From assembly GCA_937926205.1 (NCBI GenBank), contig CALEYL010000067.1, positions 1 through 21,978 of the forward strand: 21,978 bases of DNA, written 5' to 3'. Positions 8,730 to 15,852 of the stretch are shown piece by piece. The position numbers and the translations under genes were made by a program. The stretch's first letter is position 1; each line of letters begins with the position of its first letter. Under the pieces are notes generated by a model that was not told where the DNA came from, did no database searches, and saw only the letters and a program-made list of their open reading frames with translations. Source of the stretch: an uncultured Saprospiraceae bacterium (GTDB lineage Bacteria; Bacteroidota; Bacteroidia; Chitinophagales; Saprospiraceae).

Positions 8730-10190
8730 ATGTCCTCAACCGCCACTGCCATTGAACAGGCGCTTTCCGAACTTTTCGAAAATTGGGCTGGCGTAAGTCC
8801 GGAACTCGTTTTACCACTGGCCCCATCGGGTTCTTCACGGATCTATTACCGGCTGGAAGGCGGGCAACGAACGGCTATTGGCGCTTACAACCCCAATGAA
8901 AAAGAAAACAGGGCTTTTCTTACGTTTTCCAAACATTTCCGGAGTAAAGAAATTAACGTCCCGGAGATTTATGCTGAAGATCTTTCAAAGCACATTTACC
9001 TGCAGGAAGACCTGGGTTTCACCACTTTGTACAGTTTTTTACTGAAAAGAAGCGACGAGTTTCCGGACCACCTTCTCGTACTTTACAAAAAAGTGGTAGA
9101 AAAGCTGGCACACCTGCAAATCGAAGGTGGAAAGGGTCTGGATTACAACGTGTGTTATCCGCGGGAGGCTTTCGACAAGCAATCTATGCTATGGGATTTC
9201 AACACCTTCAAGTACTATTTTCTGAAACTGGCCGGAATTCCTTTTGATGAGCAGGCTCTGGAGGACGATGTTCACCGCTTCGCCGAATACCTGTTGGGTG
9301 CTGATTGCGGGCATTTCATGTTCCGCGATTTTCAAACGCGCAACATCATGATTCGCGGAGGAGAACCGCATTTTATCGACTACCAGGGTGGGCGCCGCGG
9401 CGCCTTGCAATACGACCTCGCGTCTTTGCTCTATCAGGCGAAAGCGGACATCCCCGAATCGGTCAGGCAGTTGCTGCTGCAACACTACCTGGATGCGGTG
9501 GTACAACTGCTGCCGGTTGATCGGGAAAAATTTACCGAGTACTACTATGGCTATGTACTCATCCGCTGCATTCAGGTATTTGGCACGTATGGATTCCGCG
9601 GTTTATACGAACGTAAAGAATATTTTTTGCAAAGCATTCCGCCGGCTATAGCCAATGTTAGATGGATTTTGGAAAACCGGGATTTGCCCATCGAGGTGCC
9701 TGAACTAAAACGGGTGTTGGAGCGGGTAGCTGCCTGCACCCTGTTTGAGCCTTTTGACAAAAGCAAAGGAGCCTCGAGTTTACTTTCTGTAAATGTTGGC
9801 AGCTTTTCCTATATCAAAAACGGGATTCCGGCTGATAATTCCGGAAATGGCGGCGGTTTTGTTTTCGACTGTCGCTTTATTCACAACCCCGGGCGTTACG
9901 AACCTTACAAGAAACTGACGGGCCGCGATGAAAGCGTTATTAATTTTTTGAAACACCACAGCGAAATGGAGCGCTTCTTGCAGGATGTTTACCACATTGT
10001 AGACGTCGCCGTGGGCAACTATATCGAGCGCAGTTTTACCAATCTGAGCATTCATTTCGGCTGCACGGGCGGGCAACACCGCTCTGTTTATGCTGCGGAC
10101 GCAGTAGCGCGGCACATCCAGGAAAAATTTGGCATTCCGGTTCAGCTGCAGCACATCGAGCAGGATCGAAAAGGCTGGGTCAATGAGTAG
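8730..10190 (+). CDS. APH-type sugar kinase (AmgK-like) fused to a RapZ C-terminal domain
   Basis: A 486-residue cytoplasmic two-domain protein. Residues about 1-330 are an aminoglycoside-phosphotransferase-fold kinase: the catalytic loop FRDFQTRNIM at 198-207 gives D200 and N205, and the metal-binding FIDYQG at 215-220 gives D217. The closest described relatives are AmgK-type kinases, which phosphorylate N-acetylmuramate or N-acetylglucosamine at the anomeric position during peptidoglycan recycling. Residues about 350-486 match the RapZ C-terminal domain: FVFDCRFIHNPGRYEPYKKL at 377-396 and HFGCTGGQHRSVY at 442-454. The RapZ P-loop domain is absent, so the kinase replaces it. This fusion occurs in Bacteroidota and often sits beside a MurU-like nucleotidyltransferase, but here the next gene is an rRNA methyltransferase. 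Its last 8 bases overlap that gene, implying translational coupling. Sugar specificity is inferred. Confidence 0.9.
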   Translation: MSSTATAIEQALSELFENWAGVSPELVLPLAPSGSSRIYYRLEGGQRTAIGAYNPNEKENRAFLTFSKHFRSKEINVPEIYAEDLSKHIYLQEDLGFTTLYSFLLKRSDEFPDHLLVLYKKVVEKLAHLQIEGGKGLDYNVCYPREAFDKQSMLWDFNTFKYYFLKLAGIPFDEQALEDDVHRFAEYLLGADCGHFMFRDFQTRNIMIRGGEPHFIDYQGGRRGALQYDLASLLYQAKADIPESVRQLLLQHYLDAVVQLLPVDREKFTEYYYGYVLIRCIQVFGTYGFRGLYERKEYFLQSIPPAIANVRWILENRDLPIEVPELKRVLERVAACTLFEPFDKSKGASSLLSVNVGSFSYIKNGIPADNSGNGGGFVFDCRFIHNPGRYEPYKKLTGRDESVINFLKHHSEMERFLQDVYHIVDVAVGNYIERSFTNLSIHFGCTGGQHRSVYAADAVARHIQEKFGIPVQLQHIEQDRKGWVNE

Positions 10191-11562
10191 TGACAAAGCA
10201 CCGATCAATCTTCCTGCTCCGTTTTTAGAGCAAATGAGCGTCTTGTTGGGTGACGAATATGCTGCTTTTCTGGAAGCGCTGCAACAACAGGCGCCAGTCA
10301 GCATTCAGCTTAATCCCCTCAAAACAAGTAAGCTGAACCATGCCGCATTGGATCCGGTACCCTGGTACGCTGCCGGGTATTATTTGCCGGAAAGGCCTGT
10401 TTTTACCCTTGATCCACTTTTTCATGCCGGCGCCTATTACGTTCAGGAGGCTTCTTCCATGCTGGTTGCAGAAGCAGTGCGCCAGTGTATGCCATCCGGG
10501 CAACCTGTCAGAGCTTTGGATTTGTGCGCTGCGCCCGGTGGAAAAAGTACCTTGCTGGCTTCTGTTTTGCCGGCAGGAAGTTTATTGCTTTCCAATGAAG
10601 TCATCCGAAACCGCCACCAAACCCTGCAATACAATGTGGCGAAATGGGGCATTCCGGGCATGCATACGGCGCAGCACGACAGCCGTGATTTTAAATCCCT
10701 CCAGGGCTGGTTCGATCTGGTTTTGGTAGACGCCCCCTGCTCCGGCGAGGGCTTATTCCGCAAAGACCCTGATGCTGCGAAAGAATGGTCACCGGCCCAT
10801 GTGCAACACTGCGCTGCGAGGCAACGGCGTATTCTGGCTGAAGCTGCAGCATTGGTTCGTCCGGGAGGCGTGTTGATTTACTGTACCTGCACGTATAATG
10901 ATTTTGAAAACGAAGGCAACGCCGCCTGGCTGGGCGAACAGGCGCCTTTTCAGGTTATCACACTGGATTTTCCTCCAGAATGGGGACTGGTCGCTAAAGG
11001 CCTGGGTTACCAATGTTACCCGCATCGGGTGCAGGGCGAAGGATTTTATTTAGCCTGTTTCCGACGGGAGGGGGAGGCACGATCTAATGAGACACCTTCA
11101 AAAACGACTTTTCCGGCAGGATTGAAACCAGCCTCTAAAACAGATGTTGAGGCCCTCTCACCCTGGCTAATGCCAGATGCAGTGGTCGCCATTTTTCAGG
11201 ATTGGCAGGGTGCATTTCGGGCAGTGCCGGAAGCTCAGGCAGCCGATTGCATGATGATTGGTGCAGCGCTCCGGCAAACTTCATTCGGTGTGCCCATTGG
11301 CATGTTTAAGGGTAAAGATTTTTTGCCTGCTCCCGAATTTGCACTCAGCACGCTCATTCATCCCGATGTTCCCCGCATGTCTGTTGAACGGGAACCGGCG
11401 CTGCATTATCTAAAAAAAGAGCCGCCGGTGTTTAGTCCGGTTCCTCAGGGCTGGATGCTGGTGGTATACGAAGGTTTGGGCTTGGGCTGGGCCAAAGGAA
11501 TTGGCAATCGGGTGAACAATTATTATCCTAAGGAGTGGCGTATTTTGATGCAAATCAAATAA
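10183..11562 (+). CDS. RsmF-like 16S rRNA (cytosine-C5)-methyltransferase
   Basis: A 459-residue SAM-dependent RNA methyltransferase of the NOL1/NOP2/Sun family, which methylates carbon 5 of a cytosine in ribosomal RNA. The SAM-binding motif LDLCAAPGGKST is at 112-123. Motif IV DAPCSGEG at 183-190 supplies C186, the product-release cysteine. Motif VI YCTCTYN at 233-239 supplies C236, the usual nucleophile. The C-terminal part, ending in GWAKGIGNRVNNYYPKEWR (435-453), is the PUA-like RNA-binding extension typical of RsmF-type enzymes. I chose the ATG at 10183, which overlaps the previous stop as ATGAGTAG. An in-frame ATG at 10129 would add 18 residues lying wholly inside the upstream coding sequence and unlike the family. 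AAAAGG about 8 nt upstream could serve as the ribosome site. The exact target base is not predictable here. Confidence 0.93.
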   Translation: MSSDKAPINLPAPFLEQMSVLLGDEYAAFLEALQQQAPVSIQLNPLKTSKLNHAALDPVPWYAAGYYLPERPVFTLDPLFHAGAYYVQEASSMLVAEAVRQCMPSGQPVRALDLCAAPGGKSTLLASVLPAGSLLLSNEVIRNRHQTLQYNVAKWGIPGMHTAQHDSRDFKSLQGWFDLVLVDAPCSGEGLFRKDPDAAKEWSPAHVQHCAARQRRILAEAAALVRPGGVLIYCTCTYNDFENEGNAAWLGEQAPFQVITLDFPPEWGLVAKGLGYQCYPHRVQGEGFYLACFRREGEARSNETPSKTTFPAGLKPASKTDVEALSPWLMPDAVVAIFQDWQGAFRAVPEAQAADCMMIGAALRQTSFGVPIGMFKGKDFLPAPEFALSTLIHPDVPRMSVEREPALHYLKKEPPVFSPVPQGWMLVVYEGLGLGWAKGIGNRVNNYYPKEWRILMQIK

Positions 11563-11576
11563 GTAGATCGATCATT

Positions 11577-11732
11577 CTACTCGTTTCCAATTGTCGATAC
11601 TTCGTAGTAGGTTACAACACTAAGATGAACGTAGCCAAATTCAAGTAAGTATCTGTCTATTTTATCAACAACGTCTTTTTCCTGTTTGAAAAAGTAAGAC
11701 AAAGTATCTGTGTCTAATAAAGCTTTTTTCAT
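11577..11732 (-). pseudogene. Truncated PIN-domain (VapC-like) toxin
   Basis: The reading frame begins with an ATG that overlaps the antitoxin stop as ATGA, and encodes 51 residues before a TAG. The start MKKALLDTDTLSYFFK is the classic first strand of a PIN-domain ribonuclease with its acidic residues D7 and D9, and HLSVVTYYEV at 36-45 is the second conserved block with E44. Homology then stops: the last six codons (STIGNE) read into sequence next to the methyltransferase 3' end. A complete PIN toxin is about 130 residues, so the second half, with the remaining acidic residues of the active site, is missing. The stop is only 14 bp from the convergent methyltransferase stop, which suggests that a deletion or rearrangement joined the two. 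It is almost certainly inactive as a nuclease. Family assignment rests on motifs read by eye. Confidence 0.75.
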
Positions 11733-11980
11733 AGGTCAACTTCTCTGCCAAAGGCTTCTGCTCCGGCTGATTTTGCTTCTTTCAGATACGCTTGAAAATC
11801 TTCTTCTGACATTTCATTCCAGCTACCGCTTAATGCCAAAATTTTACTTCTGTTATTTTCTTTATGCTTTACCTCTTTTTGTAATTGCTGCAAATAAGAG
11901 CTCACCTGATGAAGTTGTTCTACAGGAATTTCGCTGAGATCATGCAAGATTGATTGATATATTTTATCTGTTGCTGTCAT
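11729..11980 (-). CDS. Antitoxin-like protein of a PIN-domain toxin-antitoxin pair
   Basis: An 83-residue acidic protein, probably mostly helical. The N-terminal half (residues 1-35: DKIYQSILHDLSEIPVEQLH, then QVSSYLQQL) resembles the helical dimerisation segment of antitoxins that precede PIN toxins in Bacteroidota. The C-terminal part (45-83, with SGSWNEMSEEDFQAYLKEAK) looks like the toxin-binding tail. The stop overlaps the next ATG by 4 bp, the usual coupling in such modules, and a well-formed promoter lies 50-80 bp upstream. Because the downstream toxin is truncated, this antitoxin appears orphaned. It could still repress its own promoter or neutralise a related toxin elsewhere. I cannot name a specific antitoxin family with certainty. 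Confidence 0.75.
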   Translation of the reverse strand: MTATDKIYQSILHDLSEIPVEQLHQVSSYLQQLQKEVKHKENNRSKILALSGSWNEMSEEDFQAYLKEAKSAGAEAFGREVDL

Positions 11981-11997
11981 TCAGTTTGCTATTTTAG

Positions 11998-12007
11998 CAT
12001 CGCGATG
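11998..12007. promoter_or_regulatory. Palindrome CATCGCGATG in the antitoxin leader, possible operator
   Basis: A perfect 10-bp palindrome between the predicted transcription start (about 12025) and the antitoxin ATG (11980). Toxin-antitoxin modules usually regulate themselves through such dyads near the promoter. The role here is inferred from position only. Confidence 0.4.
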
Positions 12008-12029
12008 GGATGCTTAAGTTAACTATCTT

Positions 12030-12061
12030 CAAATTTAGGTCCTTCCAGTCACATATGCAAA
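12030..12061 (-). promoter_or_regulatory. Bacteroidota-type promoter of the antitoxin/PIN remnant
   Basis: On the minus strand TTTG (12061-12058) is followed by exactly 20 bp and then TAAATTTG (12037-12030). Both elements match the TTTG / TAnnTTTG consensus without mismatch, the best promoter match I found in the window. Transcription would start near 12025, about 45 nt upstream of the antitoxin ATG. Confidence 0.65.
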
Positions 12062-12154
12062 TATGAAGGCTGGCTTACCCAAATAAGCTCCTAATTCAAA
12101 GCAGTTGAATAAGTTGCCACCAAAACGATACGACTGCATATTCTCCAAAAGAGA

Positions 12155-13240
12155 TCACACCACTTCTCTGCAAGCCTCATATAAATCCTTCCATTCTTCC
12201 CGCCCTTTCACTACCGTTTCCAGATATTCCAGCCAGATGCTTTTATCCTGAATGGGGTCTTTGATGATGGCGCCGGTAAGGCTGGCAGCAATGTCGCGCG
12301 CCGTGATTTCGCCATTGCCAAAATAAGCAGCTAAGGTCTGGCCATTGTGAATGACGGAGATGGCTTCGGCGGTACTGAGGGTACTGCCGGGCGACTTTAC
12401 TTTGGCGCGACCATCTTCTGTTTGGCCATTTCGCAACTCCCGGAAAATGGCAATAAGCCGCCTGATTTCTTTTTCAGGCGCCCCCGTAGCAGGTAGTTGA
12501 AGGGCGCGGCCCAGTTTTTCAACGCGGGTGCGCACAATGGTCGTTTCTTCTTCAAGCGAAGCCGGCATCGGCATGATGATGGTATTGAAACGCCGGCGCA
12601 GGGCACTCGACAATTCGTTAACGCCCCGGTCGCGGTCATTGGCAGTCGCAATAACGTTGAACCCGGGCAGGGCCTGTACTTCGTTATTTAGTTCGGGAAT
12701 GGGCAGTGTCTTTTCCGACAAAAGGGTAATGAGCGCATCCTGCACATCGGAGGGAATGCGGGTCAATTCTTCAATACGGGCTATTTTTCCGGTTTGCATG
12801 GCCAGCATAACCGGACTGGGCGTCAGGGCAGCTTCCGAAGGGCCTTCCGCCAGCAGACGTGCATAGTTCCAGCCGTAGCGCAGCGCTTCTTCAGGCAGTC
12901 CGGCTGTGCCCTGGACCAGCAAAGTTGAATCCCCGCTAATGGCTGCCGACAAATGCTCTGACACCCAGGTTTTTGCTGTTCCCGGCAATCCGACCAATAA
13001 CAGGGCCCGATCTGTTGCGAGGGTCGCTATGGCCACTTCAACGAGCCGGCGATCGCCATAATATTTCGGCTCTATTTCCGTACCGTCTTCCAGTGTGCCA
13101 CCGAGAAGGTAAGTGACGACAGACCGGGGTGACATTTTCCAGTTGAGTGGCTTTGGATGCCGGTCGGCAGCTGCTAAAGCCGTCAACTCGGCAGCGTAGG
13201 CTTGTTCTGCGTGCGGGCGTAAAACGGTCAGGTCATTCAT
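12155..13240 (-). CDS. MoxR-type AAA+ ATPase of the DUF5682-associated group
   Basis: A 361-residue cytoplasmic AAA+ ATPase. Walker A is GLPGTAKT at 84-91, Walker B is IARIEEL at 153-159, sensor 1 is NVIATAND at 195-202, and the arginine-finger region SALRRRF is at 212-218. The stretch WVSEHLSAAISGDSTLLVQG (92-111) and the YGWNYA block after it are characteristic of the MoxR ATPases normally encoded beside DUF5682 and VWA-domain proteins. Such ATPases are thought to act as chaperone-like remodellers of their partners. I start at the ATG at 13240. A TTG at 13264 in the same frame would add eight residues, but it overlaps a TATTTTTG box (13269-13262) that could itself be the promoter. The gene is divergent from the histidine kinase, with 94 bp between starts. 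Its DUF5682 partner is 2.6 kb away on the other strand and no VWA gene adjoins it. Confidence 0.9.
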   Translation of the reverse strand: MNDLTVLRPHAEQAYAAELTALAAADRHPKPLNWKMSPRSVVTYLLGGTLEDGTEIEPKYYGDRRLVEVAIATLATDRALLLVGLPGTAKTWVSEHLSAAISGDSTLLVQGTAGLPEEALRYGWNYARLLAEGPSEAALTPSPVMLAMQTGKIARIEELTRIPSDVQDALITLLSEKTLPIPELNNEVQALPGFNVIATANDRDRGVNELSSALRRRFNTIIMPMPASLEEETTIVRTRVEKLGRALQLPATGAPEKEIRRLIAIFRELRNGQTEDGRAKVKSPGSTLSTAEAISVIHNGQTLAAYFGNGEITARDIAASLTGAIIKDPIQDKSIWLEYLETVVKGREEWKDLYEACREVV

Positions 13241-13321
13241 GCTGGAATAAAATTTGAACTCCAAAAATACCTTCTTTTTACATTTGATCGGTTAATCCTT
13301 TACAATTCAAATCATCGCCCC

Positions 13322-13329
13322 TAATTTTG
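13322..13329 (+). promoter_or_regulatory. Candidate -7 element (TAATTTTG) just before the histidine kinase ATG
   Basis: A perfect TAnnTTTG match ends 5 bp before the ATG at 13335, so transcription from it would begin at or next to the start codon and give an almost leaderless mRNA. No convincing TTTG lies about 20 bp upstream, which lowers confidence. Confidence 0.4.
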
Positions 13330-13334
13330 GCAGC

Positions 13335-15257
13335 ATGATTCCTAATCCAGTACTTTTACCGGTAGCACAGTTTGAGGCGAAGTTGCGGCAACAGAAAGAT
13401 CCCCTTCTTCGGCTGATGCTGACAGATCAACTGGCCGGGCACTATGTTTATACCAATGTGCGTCGCGCCAGGGAGCTGCTTATGGCCCAGCATGAGTTGC
13501 TTCAGGCTTTTCCTCATCAGGATGCTGCGCTCAATTACCATCTGAATCTGGCCACCATCGAAAACCATCTCTATCATTTTGAAGAGGCGGAACAGCATTT
13601 CCTTCAGGCTATGGACATGCTGGAGGAACTTGGTACCGTTGTGCAACAGGCAGAAACCTACATAGATTATGCGGGTACCTGCATGAATTTGGACCGGATG
13701 GAAGAAGCCGGGCAGCTGCTGGATAAAGCTTCCAAATTGCTGAGTAATTTCCCGGATGAGCATGTTATGGCCCACATGACCTGTCGGGAAGGGTTCATGC
13801 ACCTGCATTATTCAGACTACTCAAAAGCGATAGAACTTCTGCTTGAAGCAGAGAAACACCTGAATGGACTGCCTCAACCTTTACCGCTAAAAGATTATTA
13901 CTTTTTAACCCTCGTGTACAGTGGACTTGGCCGCGTTTATGAACGAAATGACGATCTGGAAAAAAGTGTTCAGGCCTATTTGAGGGTGGTAAAAATGTGT
14001 GAAAGCATCGGCATGCGGGCGCGTATTTCATGGCATTACCTCAATGTCGGCAACGGATACATGGCGCTCAATGATCTGGATAATGCAGAACAATATTTTC
14101 AAAAAGCCATCCACGCAGAAGATGATGCGAGCCAGGATGCGCGGGCGGCAGCTTATGCGAATCTGGGCTATTGCTTTCTGGAAAACGAGCGTTATCCCGA
14201 AGCGCTTGATCTTTTAGACAAAGCGGAGTCTTACTACAGAAAAGAAGATCATTACAACCTTTCCATAATCGAAGCATGGCGCGGCAGGCTGTTTGCAGAA
14301 ATCAGGAAGCCCGAGGAGGCCTTACAACACTTTCAACTTGCGTATTCCAACGCAACTGAAAGCCAGGATTACAAGCAATTGGCCAGCGTTTGCCAGGACA
14401 TTGCCGAGTTTTATGCAGATGAAGAGGATTTCAAAAGCGCATATGAATACCGGGTTCAGCATGGCAAATTTGCGGAGAAATACATGGAACAGGTGAACCA
14501 CCGAAAGCTCATGGAGCTGGAAGTGAAATATGAAGCAGATAAAAAACGGCAGGAAGCAGAGTTGCTGAGACTGGAATCTATCAGGCTCCAACTCAAAGCC
14601 CTGCGGGCGCAAATGAACCCGCATTTTATGTACAATGCACTCAATTCCATTCAAAACTTCATTGGTTCAAATGAAGCGGGAACGGCTGAAAAATATTTGG
14701 CGCAGTTTGCCCGACTCATGCGCCAGAGCCTGGATTACTCTGACCTGGAAATCATCTCTCTGGAAAAAGAAATCGAATTTTTAAAGGATTACCTCTACAT
14801 CAATCAAAAACTGCGTTTCAACGACAAGCTTAGCTACGAAATTACCATAGACGACGACATTGAAGAAGACATCATGGGGGTTCCTACCATGATCGTTCAG
14901 CCTTATGTTGAAAACGCCATAGAGCATGGATTGCGCTCCAGAGAAGGCGGCCTTATCCGGGTTTCATTCAGCCTGCTCGATGATGAAACCATTCTCTGCG
15001 TGGTGGAAGACAATGGCGTAGGTCGCGAAAAGGCCCGTCAGTTGCAACTCCTGGATGCGCGTTATCACAATCACAAATCAAAGGGAACAAACATCACCGA
15101 AAAACGCCTGCAGATACTTCATCATGCCAAAGAGCAGGATATTTTTGTGGAAACAACTGATCTGCGGGACGAAAAAAGTGGAAAAGCGCTCGGAACGCGG
15201 GTAAAGATCAAAATTCCGATCGAAGACATCCATGTAGGAAAAGCGGAAAGCATCTGA
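13335..15257 (+). CDS. Soluble TPR-containing sensor histidine kinase, LytS/YehU type
   Basis: A 640-residue kinase. Residues about 20-380 are TPR-like helical pairs, seen as repeats with A..Y..LG/A...F..A spacing (for example WHYLNVGNGYMALNDLDNAE at 233-252 and YANLGYCFLENERYPEALD at 274-292). A charged coiled coil at about 385-425 leads into the His_kinase domain: the phospho-acceptor is H430 in QMNPHFMYNALNSIQNF, the N box is VQPYVENAIEHG at 521-532, and the ATP-lid glycines are VEDNGVG at 557-563. Unlike many Bacteroidota TPR kinases I see no signal peptide and no hydrophobic segment between the TPRs and the kinase core, so it should be cytoplasmic and sense an internal partner. The usual LytTR response regulator is not next to it. 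It lies between the MoxR ATPase and the DUF5682 gene, so a role in that system is possible but unproven. Confidence 0.93.
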   Translation: MIPNPVLLPVAQFEAKLRQQKDPLLRLMLTDQLAGHYVYTNVRRARELLMAQHELLQAFPHQDAALNYHLNLATIENHLYHFEEAEQHFLQAMDMLEELGTVVQQAETYIDYAGTCMNLDRMEEAGQLLDKASKLLSNFPDEHVMAHMTCREGFMHLHYSDYSKAIELLLEAEKHLNGLPQPLPLKDYYFLTLVYSGLGRVYERNDDLEKSVQAYLRVVKMCESIGMRARISWHYLNVGNGYMALNDLDNAEQYFQKAIHAEDDASQDARAAAYANLGYCFLENERYPEALDLLDKAESYYRKEDHYNLSIIEAWRGRLFAEIRKPEEALQHFQLAYSNATESQDYKQLASVCQDIAEFYADEEDFKSAYEYRVQHGKFAEKYMEQVNHRKLMELEVKYEADKKRQEAELLRLESIRLQLKALRAQMNPHFMYNALNSIQNFIGSNEAGTAEKYLAQFARLMRQSLDYSDLEIISLEKEIEFLKDYLYINQKLRFNDKLSYEITIDDDIEEDIMGVPTMIVQPYVENAIEHGLRSREGGLIRVSFSLLDDETILCVVEDNGVGREKARQLQLLDARYHNHKSKGTNITEKRLQILHHAKEQDIFVETTDLRDEKSGKALGTRVKIKIPIEDIHVGKAESI

Positions 15258-15377
15258 TTCGCACCAATTTTGACCAATTTTTACCGTTTTCTTGTGTAGA
15301 ATGTACGTTTTTTGCTTCATCTGCCCCGTTGCGTAAAAGCGCGATTTATTCTCTCCTGCTAAACTTATCTTTGAGTC

Positions 15378-15442
15378 TAGTTTTCTCATAGTATGTTTTA
15401 TCTTCCTACACCTTGTCCCTTCTATGGTGTAGGATTTTTTTT
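15378..15442 (+). ncRNA. Repeat-plus-hairpin unit, copy 1 (candidate small RNA or attenuator)
   Basis: A 21-bp sequence (15378-15398, core TTTTCTCATAGTATGTTT) is followed after 5 nt by the stem TCCTACACC (15404-15412) pairing with GGTGTAGGA (15426-15434), and then eight T residues, as in a rho-independent terminator. The 21-mer ends in TATGTTTT, one mismatch from the TAnnTTTG promoter element, with TTTG 18 bp upstream. The unit may therefore carry its own promoter and make an RNA of about 45 nt, or it may be the 3' end of a longer RNA. The structure is seen in the sequence and its function is unknown. Confidence 0.45.
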
Positions 15443-15623
15443 GCCCTCTGCTTTTTTGCTTTTATTTAAGTGGCTGACAATCAATATAAAGCAAAATCAT
15501 CTTCTTTCCAACGATAATTACAAAGACCACTTTCTAAGCCAAACCAACCGAATGGGGTGGCCTTCGCACCACTGCATAAATCGCAAACGCCGGAGCGGCA
15601 AAGCTGTTCTATCTTGCAGCGTG

Positions 15624-15691
15624 TAGTTTTCTCATAGTATGTTTGTTGCTCCTACATCCGAGAAGCCTCCCCTGATGTAGGAGCTTTTTTT
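15624..15691 (+). ncRNA. Repeat-plus-hairpin unit, copy 2 (candidate small RNA or attenuator)
   Basis: The same 21-mer recurs exactly at 15624-15644, here ending in TATGTTTG, a perfect TAnnTTTG. The stem GCTCCTACATC (15648-15658) pairs with GATGTAGGAGC (15674-15684) over 11 bp, and seven T residues follow. The CCTACA of the left arm lies at the same offset (246 bp) from copy 1 as the repeat itself, while the loop differs in sequence and by 2 nt in length. This is the pattern of paralogous structured elements rather than simple duplication of a terminator. Confidence 0.5.
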
Positions 15692-15731
15692 GGCTAATAG
15701 CAATTATCGATATATTTAATCCAGCTTCAAA

Positions 15732-15781
15732 AAAAAGCGCATCCGGCGCCTGACTTGTTCAGGTTGCCGGATGCGCTTTTT
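15732..15781. terminator. Bidirectional rho-independent terminator
   Basis: A perfect 16-bp stem (15732-15747 with 15766-15781) has a GC-rich core GCGCATCCGGC, and CCTGA/TCAGG in the loop can add an inner stem. A-runs on the left and T-runs on the right make it usable on both strands. It closes the region in front of the DUF5682 gene. Confidence 0.75.
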
Positions 15782-15852
15782 AGGGAAATTAGCCAGAGGA
15801 AGCGGGTTTTTCGTCGAAATATGATAACTATGCTTGCTCAAAAGTTACCTCC

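Larger units (their letters stand above)
15258..15852. other. 595-bp intergenic region with twin repeat/hairpin units and a terminator
   Basis: No convincing gene lies here. It opens with two copies of ACCAATTTT in tandem (from about 15263), then a first repeat-plus-hairpin unit (15378-15442). About 180 bp with no recognisable feature follow, then a second unit (15624-15691) and finally a long inverted repeat (15732-15781) before the DUF5682 start. The region between the units contains dyad-like patches such as GGGGTGG/CCACTGC but nothing I can fold convincingly by eye. Confidence 0.7.

Noticed and set aside
10129..10182. Upstream in-frame ATG for the rRNA methyltransferase
   Set aside because: It would place 18 extra residues inside the preceding gene, with low similarity to the family. 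The ATGAGTAG overlap at 10183 is a better start.
13241..13264. TTG start giving the MoxR ATPase eight more residues
   Set aside because: An ATG is available at 13240 just before the conserved LRPHAEQAYA block, and the TTG lies in a promoter-like TATTTTTG box. AAGG five bases upstream of the TTG keeps it possible.
15393..15626. 77-residue plus-strand frame between the twin repeats
   Set aside because: It begins inside the repeat, runs through a terminator hairpin, has low-complexity hydrophobic content and ends inside copy 2, so it is most likely chance.
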